Source: Deltaproteobacteria bacterium
GTDB lineage: Bacteria > Desulfobacterota > Desulfomonilia > UBA1062
Direction of reading: 5' to 3'
DNA: 40,676 bases
Assembly: GCA_023230665.1 (NCBI GenBank)
Contig: JALNWY010000006.1
Coordinates: 1-40,676 of the forward strand
Position numbers and translations under genes: made by a program
The notes under the pieces: model-generated
Database searches by the model: none
What the model was told of the DNA's origin: nothing
The model's input: only the letters and a program-made list of their open reading frames with translations
Shown here: positions 7,381-15,383 of the stretch, piece by piece
Position numbering within the stretch: position 1 is the stretch's first letter
How the letters are laid out: each line of letters opens with the position of its first letter

Positions 7381-7660
7381 ATGACAAACGAAGAGCAAAT
7401 ATGCCGTAATGCAGAACTACGTCGCCGCGTACAACAAGTTCGACGTGGACGGAATGGCTGTGCTCGTCCATCCAGAGGTCGTTCTTAAGACCTTGTGGCG
7501 AAAAGATCGTCGGCGCTACCGGCGTTTGGGGCGCGTTCGCCTATTTCTGGCCAGCGGGCAGCGCAGCGATCGCCGGGACGGTCAACCTGCGTGAGCGCGG
7601 ACCGGACGCCACTGCTCGATTCAGTCATCTGTGCGCTTGAAGAAGGTGCGCAATGATCGT
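7381..7660 (+). pseudogene. Frameshifted NTF2/SnoaL-like cassette gene
   Basis: From ATG 7381 the first codons read MTNEEQ and then the frame slips: YAVMQNYVAAYNKFDVDGM and VLVHPEVVLK follow in the next frame (7403-7492). EKIVGATGVWGAFAYFW and TVNLRERGPDATARFSHLCA follow in another (about 7500-7630). These pieces together resemble an NTF2/SnoaL-like protein (VAAYNKFDVDGM is the typical first helix). At least two frameshifts are needed, so it is a pseudogene. It begins 23 bases after the attC-like core at 7352-7358 and thus looks like the next, decayed cassette of the array. Confidence 0.6.
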
Positions 7661-7707
7661 GCGGTCCAGTCACCGGATTTAACGCGCAAATAGCGGCGTG
7701 TTCAAGT

Positions 7708-7723
7708 CCCGCCTCCAGGCGGG
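7708..7723 (+). other. GC-rich hairpin CCCGCC-TCCA-GGCGGG
   Basis: A six-base-pair perfect stem with a four-base loop sits between the decayed cassette and the thioesterase gene. There is no T-run after it on the plus strand, so a terminator role is doubtful. Confidence 0.3.
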
Positions 7724-7796
7724 CTGTATTTATCGGAATTTTGAAAGGACAAAGTCGAATAACCTTCACAGGCAAGCGTCATCCACGCATGAGATC

Positions 7797-8261
7797 ATGA
7801 AGAACGAGATTCCCAACCCCTTTGCAGACAGCAATTGCTTCTTTTGCGGACGAGACAACCCGGCAGGCCTCAAGCTTCGGTTCTATTGGGACGAGGAACG
7901 CCGGGAAACGTCAACCGAATATGTGCCCCCGCGGCACTTTGCCGGGCAGGGAACCATCCTGCACGGCGCGATCCAGATGGGCCTGCTGGACGAGATAATG
8001 GGCTGGACAAGTTTTATCCATACCAGGGAAAACGCTGTCACCACTGATTTCCAGGTCAAATTCCTGAGGCCAGTGCATATCAACGGAAAACCGGTACGGG
8101 CAACCTGTCGGATGACAGGCCGGGACGGGCCGAAAGTATACCTGGAGGCGACCCTCGCCAACAGCGAGGGTGCTCCCTGCACAACCGCGACAGGGACATA
8201 CCATGTCCTCGCGCCTGAGAAGTACGCCTCATTGATCCATGAGGGACAGCGGACGCCATGA
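7797..8261 (+). CDS. Hotdog-fold acyl-CoA thioesterase family protein (PaaI-like)
   Basis: The 154-residue product has a Cys pair near the start (NCFFCGRDNPAGLKLRFYWD), a common prelude in a subgroup of hotdog thioesterases. It is followed by the hotdog helix region HFAGQGTILHGAIQMGLLDE, with HGG/HGA-type motif and an acidic residue (Glu) on the central helix, and strands AVTTDFQVKFLRPV. Members hydrolyse acyl-CoA thioesters; the substrate is unknown. The ATG at 7797 is preferred because the conserved region begins there. It stands alone between the cassette array and a convergent SRPBCC gene, and may or may not belong to the array. Confidence 0.8.
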   Translation: MKNEIPNPFADSNCFFCGRDNPAGLKLRFYWDEERRETSTEYVPPRHFAGQGTILHGAIQMGLLDEIMGWTSFIHTRENAVTTDFQVKFLRPVHINGKPVRATCRMTGRDGPKVYLEATLANSEGAPCTTATGTYHVLAPEKYASLIHEGQRTP

Positions 8262-8429
8262 TGGGTGGGCTGGACGGGCGCGAAAACGAGCTGCTCCAGT
8301 GAGGTTTATTCAGTATGCTGACGATGGAGTTGCACTTCGTCCATCCCTCAAGCTCGATACTATCGGGACAAATCGAAGCAAAATTGAGCGACTTCCCCTG
8401 GCAACCGGAATCCAATAGGGTTGATATTG

Positions 8430-8879
8430 CTATCCGAAAATCACAGCGAGTCGTTCTTTCCGATAATCAAAGATTCTGTCCAGGGTTTTCCTGATGAACA
8501 TGGCGTACAGCAGGCGTCCAATCACGCCATACGGCACCGCATAACAGACCCGGTCGGCGACCCTGATTCCCTGCTCGGTCTCCGCCAGTTCGTGATAGTG
8601 ATACCAGAAGGAATAGGGACCTATCCGCTGCTCATCGACAAAGGATCTTTTTTCGCGAATATGCTTTATCTCGGCAACCCATCGCCGGGTGCCGAACAAG
8701 GGTATGGCCACCCGGTACTCGATGATCATCCCCTCGAACATGGTATCCGGCACAGGCGAAATAATTGTGAAGTGCAGATCTTCCGGGGTAATCGCATTCA
8801 GGTTGGCCGGATCCTTCAGAAAATCCCAGGCCCGCTCAAGGCTTATTGCAAAGAACTGTTCTCTCTCCAAGGTATACAT
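8430..8879 (-). CDS. SRPBCC-fold ligand-binding protein
   Basis: The 149-residue product follows the START/SRPBCC pattern of a family often annotated as cyclase/dehydrase-like: LEREQFFAISLERAWDFLKD, then the conserved NLNAITPEDLHFTIISPVPDTMFEGMIIEYRV, a VDEQRIGPYSFWYHYHEL strand pair and a C-terminal amphipathic helix IFDYRKERL. These proteins hold a hydrophobic ligand in a deep cavity; the ligand is unknown here. Homologues commonly sit near epimerase or photolyase genes, but no such partner is present. The start ATG at 8879 is the first in frame and agrees with the family start. Confidence 0.8.
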   Translation of the reverse strand: MYTLEREQFFAISLERAWDFLKDPANLNAITPEDLHFTIISPVPDTMFEGMIIEYRVAIPLFGTRRWVAEIKHIREKRSFVDEQRIGPYSFWYHYHELAETEQGIRVADRVCYAVPYGVIGRLLYAMFIRKTLDRIFDYRKERLAVIFG

Positions 8880-9234
8880 AGGCTTTTTTTCCAGTCAGAC
8901 ATGGCTGGAATTTAATAAAAATATTCGCAGAACACCTTCATTTTTAAAAAATTGCTGTTTGGTTGAAATTCGTACTGGCAATAAACAGACAACCTGCTCC
9001 AGATAAACTGAAACAGGTTACCTGCTGACCTGTTCAATGGATGGATTGGCGGGAGATGAGGCAGACAGGCGTCGCCGGCGGTTCAGACCGAATATGCTGC
9101 CGCCTCCGCCCCTCCGCAGTCCTCTGATTCGCTTCCTGTTGCAGTTCCATGATGTGCTTATCTATGGATGCGCTGGGTTTGCGCATGAAGCCATACTGTC
9201 CAGCGGTGGTTCTGTGGGTGATGCTCGCCGGGTC
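8880..9234. other. Intergenic stretch, nothing recognised
   Basis: No gene, RNA or clear repeat was identified. The last part may hold degraded IS1595 sequence upstream of the recognisable fragment. Confidence 0.4.
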
Positions 9235-9456
9235 TTCAAGTGGGTCAATACGATGATCGGCAATGTGAAGAACGATCTGCGAGGCACTTATCATGCAGTG
9301 AGCCGGAAACATTTGCCCCGCTACCTGGCAGAGTTCTGCTACCGCTTTAACCGGCGATTCAACCTTGGAGTAATGATCAGACATCTGGCACATGCCGCTA
9401 TACATTCATTGCCGATCCCTCAGCACCTTTTATCCCGTGCTGAGAATTGGTGGTAA
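9235..9456 (+). pseudogene. IS1595-family (ISXO2-like) transposase C-terminal fragment
   Basis: WVNTMIGNVKNDLRGTYHAV followed by SRKHLPRYLAEFCYRFNRRF is the C-terminal signature of ISXO2-like DDE transposases, with the last catalytic Glu or Asn region and the RFNRR motif. Only about 74 residues remain. The zinc ribbon and the first two catalytic acids are absent, and no ends were recognised. The fragment is inactive. Confidence 0.75.
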
Positions 9457-9539
9457 TCAGATTTTGTTTTGTGATTACTATCAATCCTCAGTAAATTTAT
9501 TGCCACTGCCAGAATAGTGTTGTCATTTCGAACGGATGT

Positions 9540-9577
9540 GAGAAATCTCCTTGCACCGGGGACGTGAGATTTCTCCC
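9540..9577 (+). repeat. Dispersed palindromic repeat, copy 1
   Basis: GAGAAATCTCC starts a short imperfect palindrome that ends ATTTCTCCC and is preceded by GTCATTTCGAACGGATGT. A similar element is at 28039-28074. Short palindromes of this kind, with GTCATTTCGA and GAGAAATCT, recur in intergenic DNA of many bacteria. Confidence 0.5.
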
Positions 9578-9655
9578 TATGGTTCACTGGCGGCATTATT
9601 GGGGTACAAAACTTCATAGGGCCTTTTTATACCTCACGATGGCTGTTCCGGTGGT

Positions 9656-11071
9656 TCAATCCCCGTCTCCCAGAAGCAGATGGAGCACACCGGGGAGAGA
9701 GCCGGCCGGAACGGGCACAGGTTGTTCCTCGTCGAATTTGTGGGAGGCAAAGAACCTTCTCAAATCCTCAAACATCGCGGGAGTTATGGTGTGCGTTACG
9801 TCCGGATAAATGACAAACCGAGCGTTGCAGTTCACCGAGCGGAAGATTGCCTCTGCATGGGGCCAGCGTTCAACGATGTAAGGGATGCCGTCGCCGAACA
9901 ATCTGTCGATGACCTCCCGGTCGACATCATCAAAACCGTCCGAAAAATCGACTGCATCGTTTTCGTCCTTGTCGCCGACGTAGATATACTGTGGAACACT
10001 CCGCAATGCCGCCAGGTTCAAGGGCTCCCCGACCAGGGAATGAAGATCGGCAATGCCGACAGGATAATTGAGCGTTTCCCCTTTCCAGGTGCTGACCGGC
10101 ACGGTGGGCCACCCGCCGGGAGAGCCGCTGGCAACGGCCTTGACGATTTCCGGATGGAGCAGGGTGAAACGATTGGCAAAGGATCCTGAGGCCGAATAGC
10201 CGTTGATGAAGATTTTCCGGTCCACCTCCTTTCCCATTGTCCTGAGCCGTTCCTGGGCATCCCGGATCATGGCCACAAGCTGCAAGTCGATCCTCTCGAG
10301 TCCGTCAACCAATGTTGTGAGACTGTCGCGGTCAAGGGCATGGGTGTAAATCCTCCAGAGCGGAGGATCGATGAATGAACCGAGAGGGCGCGGGAAGGTG
10401 GGCACCAGGAGCGGAACTTCCAGGTCAACGGCAAAGTTTGACCGCCATTTCACTAGGTCAAGCGCCGCCTGGTCATGAACCGCCTGGTCATCGCTGACCG
10501 TGCCCGTATTGTTTGTTTCGACCAGCAGCACGGTCCTGGAACCCAGCGAACGGGGAATGCTCAGGTAGTATGGCCATTGGAACCCCTTGGCGGGATTTTC
10601 CGGGATTTTGAGCAACTGGTAATTTGCCACAGTGGTAAAGGAGAATGAGTATTCTTCCAACGGGATTCCGGAAAGGTCCTGAAAACTTTTTGGTGTCCCC
10701 TCCCTGTTCAAAATGAAAAAGTAGGTCATGCCCGTCTGCAAGGGGGTTGACAAATCGTTTCTGCGCAGGGTGCAGGTTTTCTGGTCCGCAGACCAGAAAA
10801 CGGAATAGGCCGGGAAGTTGGAGGTTATGCTATAGCCCGCATTCATTTGTCTGTTGAACACAATGGCCACGGATTCAAGATCGAGGCGCGCGTCCCCGGC
10901 GCCGTCGGCAGGAGTGGTCGAGACAACAAGCGGCGGATCAACCTGGGCCTTTGCCGGTTCCGGGAAAAAAGTCGCACCAGGAAAGAAAGAAACTATGCAG
11001 AACGGCAGGACCAATAAAAGGAACAACAAGTCAGCACCAGGTCTCAATTTTTTCATCAATGTCAACGACAT
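9656..11071 (-). CDS. Secreted alpha/beta-hydrolase with N-terminal Ig-like (Big_5/SbsA) domain
   Basis: The 471-residue product begins with a long basic and hydrophobic signal sequence (LLFLLLVLPFCIVSFFPGA). It continues with an SbsA-type Ig-like domain (VVSTTPADGAGDARLDLESV and IVFNRQMN, ending SFSFTTV) and then an esterase-like alpha/beta hydrolase. The nucleophile elbow is GYSAS, with a late His in DVTHTI; an acidic residue in YVGDKDENDAVD could complete the triad. The enzyme probably acts outside the cytoplasm on an unknown ester or polymer. ATG 11071 is chosen because GAGAGGTG lies just upstream. The leader contains a GEMM-I riboswitch with terminator, so expression should depend on a cyclic dinucleotide. 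Confidence 0.8.
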   Translation of the reverse strand: MSLTLMKKLRPGADLLFLLLVLPFCIVSFFPGATFFPEPAKAQVDPPLVVSTTPADGAGDARLDLESVAIVFNRQMNAGYSITSNFPAYSVFWSADQKTCTLRRNDLSTPLQTGMTYFFILNREGTPKSFQDLSGIPLEEYSFSFTTVANYQLLKIPENPAKGFQWPYYLSIPRSLGSRTVLLVETNNTGTVSDDQAVHDQAALDLVKWRSNFAVDLEVPLLVPTFPRPLGSFIDPPLWRIYTHALDRDSLTTLVDGLERIDLQLVAMIRDAQERLRTMGKEVDRKIFINGYSASGSFANRFTLLHPEIVKAVASGSPGGWPTVPVSTWKGETLNYPVGIADLHSLVGEPLNLAALRSVPQYIYVGDKDENDAVDFSDGFDDVDREVIDRLFGDGIPYIVERWPHAEAIFRSVNCNARFVIYPDVTHTITPAMFEDLRRFFASHKFDEEQPVPVPAGSLPGVLHLLLGDGD

Positions 11072-11312
11072 ACTGCACCTCTCCCGTAAGGTGATAGATG
11101 CAAAACCGCGCTCCATGCAGGTCCTGCACAGCCCGCAGTCACGACAATCACAGCCCGCACTGTCATTTTGTTTGGAATATCCATCATTTCCTTTGCTCCA
11201 TATTGGCGATCATCCACCAGTCAGGAGAGCCGTATTTGCCTGAAATTGATAATATCTTGTTATTATAATGTGTTTAACGATCCTCGCCGTGGCGGCCTCA
11301 GCGGCAGATCAT

Positions 11313-11350
11313 AAAAAAAGCCGGATGACCAATTTCATGGCAACCCGGCT
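11313..11350 (-). terminator. Intrinsic terminator in the riboswitch expression platform
   Basis: On the minus strand AGCCGG (11350-11345) pairs with CCGGCT (11324-11319), and a run of seven T follows (11319-11313). The 5' arm is part of the conserved 3' end of the riboswitch aptamer, so ligand folding and termination are mutually exclusive. Confidence 0.75.
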
Positions 11351-11412
11351 GTCTTGAAAGACCCTTGGCTTTCCGTCCCTGCCTTCCGGCAGGTTTGGCT
11401 TTTTCTTGGGGA
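11341..11412 (-). promoter_or_regulatory. GEMM-I type cyclic dinucleotide riboswitch
   Basis: On the minus strand the conserved GEMM-I elements appear in order: AAAGCCAAACC, a TGCC-GGAA-GGCA hairpin, GGGACGGAAAGCC, a variable GGGTC/GACA arm, and the 3' element CAGCCGGGTTGCC. GEMM-I aptamers bind c-di-GMP, and a subclass binds 3',3'-cGAMP; I cannot assign the ligand from sequence by eye. The element lies about 270 bases upstream of the secreted hydrolase start, on the same strand. The terminator that overlaps its 3' end suggests that ligand binding prevents termination, an ON switch. Confidence 0.8.
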
Positions 11413-11429
11413 TTTGATCTCCCTTACCA

Positions 11430-11459
11430 ATTATACAATTACGACAAATTGGAAGTCAA
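11430..11459 (-). promoter_or_regulatory. Sigma70-type promoter of the riboswitch-hydrolase transcript
   Basis: On the minus strand TTGACT (11459-11454) and a perfect TATAAT (11435-11430) are 18 bases apart. Transcription would start about 11423, shortly before the riboswitch aptamer. Confidence 0.7.
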
Positions 11460-11614
11460 AGAAGATTATACTGCCACCGGCAATCGCATCGTGACGTCTT
11501 TAAAGGAGACTGAAGGTCCATCGTAACTCTACGTAACAAATCACCCCATCGCAGACACCCTCCGTCTTTCCGGGATGTGCCAGTCTGTTCTCCCACTCCG
11601 CTTCCGAAACCAGC

Positions 11615-12586
11615 TCACTGACCTGGAGGGAGGGCAAGCCGGAAGCCCAGGTCGTAGAAGCGGTAGCCTTTAAAAGCGCCGTACCGGTACGCCGAACGTT
11701 CGTACCTGGCTTCGTTGCTCCAACTGCCGCCACGAACCACGTCGATAAAGTGGTAATTAAAACCCTGCGGGTCGGTAACAGGTCCAGCAGGATAGTCAGC
11801 ATACCCGTCCTGACACCATTCATAGACATTACCGTGCATGTCATACAGGCCCCAGCGGTTGGCCTGCTTCTGCGCCACTGGCTTGGTGCCGCTTGTATAT
11901 CCGCTTATTGTATTGTTCCATACATACCACCCCATGGCCGCCAGGTTGGAGTTAAAATTCCCATCAACTACCGTGTTGGTGGCATCAAAGCTGTAGGGAT
12001 TGGCATAGGCGGTGGTGGTGCCAGCCCGGGCCGCATACTCCTACTGGGCTTCTGTCGGCAGGCGGTAGCCTGTGCAGTTGGCGTTGATACCCAACCCCGT
12101 GCATTCCATATCATTTCCAGGGATAGGGGAACAACCGGTCAGGGTATAGCATTGACTGCGTCCTTCCTTCTGCGACAACGCATTGGCAAAATAAGCCGCC
12201 TCGAACCAGTTGACCGTTTCTATCGGATATTCATCACCGATGTTGGATGTTGCAGGCATATTCCCAATAACCTCCTGCCACTGCTGTTGCGTCACCTCCG
12301 TGACCTGCATGTAGAATGGCTTGGTCAGAGTAACCTGGTGCTGGGTCTCATTCGAGAATCGACCAGGTTCAGCCGGTTCGTCGCTGCCGTCCGGACTGCC
12401 CATGGTAAAAGTCCCGGCAGGAATGAGATTGAAGGTCATGCCGATGGAATTGGTAAAGCTGTTTTCCATGGGGCTAGTGCATTTCTTGCCCCCAAGCGGC
12501 ACGACCACCACCTTGTTCTGTGCAGAGGCCAGGGAGATCGATAGACAAACTGTGAGAATCACAACGGGGTATATGACATATTTCAT
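11615..12586 (-). pseudogene. Formylglycine-generating-enzyme-like (SUMF1) secreted protein interrupted by a single TAG
   Basis: From ATG 12586 (AGGAGG seven bases upstream) the frame encodes a signal peptide (MKYVIYPVVILTVCLSISLA), then the SUMF1/FGE-sulfatase domain: IGMTFNLIPAGTFTMGSPDG, VTQQQWQEVIG, PIETVNWFEAAYFANALS, CTGYRLPTEAQ. There a TAG (12041-12043) occurs exactly where the family has a conserved Trp (LPTEAxWEYAARAG). The same frame continues with EYAARAG, GLYDMHGNVYEWCQDG and VVRGGSWSNEARYERSAYR to 11615. Without the stop it is a complete domain of 323 residues. Such proteins either install formylglycine on sulfatases or act as binding modules; the function here is unknown. Confidence 0.82.
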
Positions 12587-12932
12587 CCTTTTCCCTCCTT
12601 TTACGCCATTCCATAGACAAGCATTAAAAACCAATCACCCCTGTACTCCGGCCATACATGCCGATTTCCCTATTTTCCTGATGTACCAGATTCAGGGCTT
12701 GAGTCCGACACAAACTTGATCTTTAATATTTCAAGTATACGTTGCGGAGGAAAAAGAAGTCAAATAGGGGTTAGGATGGCAACCGGCAACCTCAATGTGC
12801 CGGTAAGAATGGGAACTGAAGATATATCGTAAATATACGGAGCAAACCATCCTCCCGTTGACAAGAGTCACTCCGCTCCAACCCCACTCTTTTCCATGTT
12901 CGTCCCACAGAGCAGTTTGGTGGATCGGCTGG
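12587..12932. other. Intergenic stretch between FGE-like gene and acetyltransferase
   Basis: No gene recognised. It must hold the promoter of the FGE-like gene on the minus strand, but I could not choose a convincing -35/-10 pair. Confidence 0.4.
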
Positions 12933-13406
12933 TTAGAGGTTCTTGCGGTAGATGCCAAGCTCATTCCCTTCGTGGACAGTACGCTCTAAAAGTTGCCAAC
13001 CGCCCCGCAACAGCAGAGATTCTGCGGTGCCTGTCGCACAGAAAATTTGGTGGAAACCCAACCTGCGAGCGTGTTCTTCGAGCGCGTTAAGCAGTTTTGA
13101 GCCTATGCCCTTTCCTCGCATTGATGGCTCGACTAATCCTGCAACTGCCCACGGACAAAGATGGCGGTGACTGGCTATGGACTCTGCTTTCAGGGCGGCA
13201 AACCCACATACCCTTTCATCGCATAGCGCCACCACTCCTATTGGTAGGCTGTCTTTGCGATCGAAGCTCTGGAGATCATATAAAGCGTCACCTGGACCTA
13301 ATGATCCGTAAAAGGATGGCCATTCGGTCTCAAACCATTGTCTCAACAGCGGTATCGCCTCCTTGTGATCAGCGAGAAGCTCGATTCTAACAACCGGAAC
13401 CGCCAT
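12933..13406 (-). CDS. GNAT-family N-acetyltransferase
   Basis: The 157-residue product shows the GNAT fold: IGVVALCDERVCGFAALKAE (strands 2-3), WAVAGLVEPSMRGKGIGSKL (strand 4 and the acetyl-CoA loop, RGKGIGSKLL as R-x-x-G-x-G), then NALEEHARRLGFHQIFCATG and WQLLERTVHEG at the C-terminus. It transfers an acetyl group from acetyl-CoA to an unknown amine. It is a single gene with no operon partner on its strand; the next downstream gene on the minus strand is more than 340 bases away. The ATG at 13406 is the first in frame and fits the domain start. Confidence 0.85.
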   Translation of the reverse strand: MAVPVVRIELLADHKEAIPLLRQWFETEWPSFYGSLGPGDALYDLQSFDRKDSLPIGVVALCDERVCGFAALKAESIASHRHLCPWAVAGLVEPSMRGKGIGSKLLNALEEHARRLGFHQIFCATGTAESLLLRGGWQLLERTVHEGNELGIYRKNL

Positions 13407-13848
13407 ACGGGGATAATTTCAAACAGGTTATTATCCAGTTTTCACGATGTCTCATTTCTCCCCACTTCAGACCGCTAAATTTTATCTGTATCATGCCTCA
13501 AGCATCACCCCAAAAACAACGAAAAAAACATTGGCAATATTGATCTCGGTGGAAAAATATTCTGTTGAGGCTGATCGTTCGCAGCCTGGTCTTGTTGAGC
13601 CATGGTTCAATCGATCCATAGAGGAGAAACAGGACATTCCGCTTCTTGCCGGATGTCAATGATCCACCCGCCGATTCCCTGCCCTGTCTCTCCCCCAAGA
13701 GTAGATATGGAGAAGAGGAGAAAAACATGGTAGTGTTGATCAGCATTGTTTTGCCGTGCCGGATTGCCCCATCCTTCCGGCGGCAGAACGCCCGGAAGCT
13801 GCTGTCTCCCCGGGCATTACTCAATTATTTAGTCGATGCGGCCGGACG
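13407..13848. other. Intergenic stretch before the sigma54 regulator
   Basis: No recognised gene. A 71-codon frame at 13447-13662 has no family features. The region separates the divergent acetyltransferase and regulator and should contain promoters for both; none is convincing by eye. Confidence 0.4.
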
Positions 13849-15198
13849 ATGACCTCTTCCTGTGGCGTACTCAATGTCCTCATCGTTGATGATGAGAGCA
13901 ACATCCGCAAAACCCTCTCCTATTGCCTGGAGGCCGAAGGTCACAGAGTTGTCGCGGTCGCTGGATCCCAAGATGCGCTGCGGGAAGCGAAACGGAACTC
14001 ATTCGATATCGCCTTCATTGACCTCCGGCTGGAGGGGGAGAACGGCATGGACCTTATTCCCCCGCTGCTTGCTGAAACTCCATGGATGAAGGTGGTGGTG
14101 ATCACCGCCAATGCGACCATCGGAACGGCGGTCGAGGCGATGCGGCGAGGGGCCGCCGACTATATCGAGAAACCCTTCACCAGCGCCCAGGTACGGCTGT
14201 TGATCCGGACCCTGGGGCACATCCGCGATCTGGAAAACGAGATTGCCGTCCTCAAGGAGGATCGCCGCCGTTTCGCTCCTGAATCCATGATGCAGAGTGG
14301 AAATCCGGAGATGCAGCGGATCATCGAGACCCTCCAGCGGGCGGCGCTCTCTGATGCAATCATCCTGCTTCGTGGAGAGAGCGGCACCGGCAAATCGATC
14401 TTTGCCCGGACCATTCACAATTGGAGCCTGCGCGCGAAGAAGCCGATGATGATCGTCTCCTGTCCGGCGGTTCCCAATGAACTGCTGGAGAGCGAGTTGT
14501 TCGGTCACGCCAAGGGCGCCTTCACCGGCGCGGTGAAGGAGCATCCCGGCAGGATCGCCGCCTGCGAAGGGGGAACACTGTTTCTCGACGAGATCGGCGA
14601 CATGGCGTTGGCGACTCAGGCTAAGCTGCTGCGCTTCATCCAGGACAAGGAATATGAGCGGCTCGGTGAAACCTTATCGCGCCAAGCGAACGTGCGGATC
14701 ATCACCGCCACCAACGTCAACCTCGAACAGCGGGTAACCGACGGGCGGTTCAGGGAAGACCTGTTCTACCGGATCAACGTGATCAGCGTCAGCGTCCCGC
14801 CGCTCCGGGAGCGGCGCGAGGATATCATGGGGATCGCCGAGGATTTCCGTAATTTCTTCTGTCTGACCAACCACAAACACATCGTTGGTTTCGATGCCTC
14901 GGCACAAAAAGCTCTGTTGTCCTACTCATGGCCCGGAAATATCCGGGAACTGCGCAACGCCGTGGAGCGGGCGGTGATTTTGGGAACCGGAGACTACATC
15001 ACCGAAGATGACCTGCCGGAGAGCATCGTCCCCACGGTCGGCCTGCCGATGGTTGGCGACCGCATTCCTCTCTCTGTCCTGGAGGAAATCCACATCAAAA
15101 AGATCCTTGCGGCCACTTCATCTATCCAGGAGGCCGCCGCCGTACTCGGCATTGATCAGGCCACCCTTTGGCGCCGAAGGAAAGCATACGGAATCTGA
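13849..15198 (+). CDS. Sigma54-dependent response regulator (NtrC/AlgB-like)
   Basis: The 449-residue protein has three domains. A receiver domain spans about 9-120, with Asp14/15, phosphoacceptor Asp58 and Lys108. A sigma54-interacting AAA+ domain spans about 150-385, with Walker A GESGTGKS at 176-183, GAFTGA at 223-228 for sigma54 contact, and Walker B GGTLFLDE near 241-248. A Fis-type HTH occupies the last 45 residues (IQEAAAVLGIDQATLWRRRK). The receiver resembles AlgB. It would activate sigma54 promoters when phosphorylated, most simply by the kinase encoded next. The ATG 13849 lacks a good ribosome binding site; an in-frame ATG at 13756 is possible but would add a tail without homology. 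Confidence 0.88.
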   Translation: MTSSCGVLNVLIVDDESNIRKTLSYCLEAEGHRVVAVAGSQDALREAKRNSFDIAFIDLRLEGENGMDLIPPLLAETPWMKVVVITANATIGTAVEAMRRGAADYIEKPFTSAQVRLLIRTLGHIRDLENEIAVLKEDRRRFAPESMMQSGNPEMQRIIETLQRAALSDAIILLRGESGTGKSIFARTIHNWSLRAKKPMMIVSCPAVPNELLESELFGHAKGAFTGAVKEHPGRIAACEGGTLFLDEIGDMALATQAKLLRFIQDKEYERLGETLSRQANVRIITATNVNLEQRVTDGRFREDLFYRINVISVSVPPLRERREDIMGIAEDFRNFFCLTNHKHIVGFDASAQKALLSYSWPGNIRELRNAVERAVILGTGDYITEDDLPESIVPTVGLPMVGDRIPLSVLEEIHIKKILAATSSIQEAAAVLGIDQATLWRRRKAYGI

Positions 15199-15218
15199 TC
15201 TCCCTTTCTTTTGCCGAT

Positions 15219-15233
15219 CGTGCAAAATGCACG
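15219..15233. promoter_or_regulatory. Perfect palindrome between regulator and kinase genes
   Basis: CGTGCA-AAA-TGCACG is a perfect 15-base dyad 20 bases after the regulator stop and 150 bases before the kinase start. It could be an operator or enhancer for the Fis-type HTH of the regulator. No second copy was noticed in the window. Confidence 0.35.
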
Positions 15234-15383
15234 GTTCCCATATTTTCGGCATTTCATTCTGCACGTTCTGCTGCAGATTCTTTATATAGATCCTCGTGAT
15301 TTCAGTAAGATATAAACTGGCAGGTCTTTTGCAATTCGGGCATGAACCCCAACCAGCCGATGGTTGAACGGAGATCGTTTGGC

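Noticed and set aside
7677..7705. Possible fourth attC site beginning ATTTAAC after the decayed NTF2 cassette
   Set aside because: The 5' core matches RYYYAAC, but no GTTRRRY core follows at a suitable distance (only GTTCAAG).
12041..12043. TAG as a pyrrolysine codon in the FGE-like gene
   Set aside because: The position is a conserved Trp in the family, no pyl genes are in the window, and another gene (30462-31421) has a TAA lesion of the same type, so mutation or sequencing error is simpler.
13447..13662. Seventy-one-codon open frame upstream of the sigma54 regulator
   Set aside because: No ribosome binding site, no recognised motif and no operon logic.
15248..15262. Possible sigma54 promoter (GGCA ... 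TGCA) upstream of the histidine kinase
   Set aside because: The GG and GC doublets are 11 bases apart rather than the required 10, so I do not call it a promoter.
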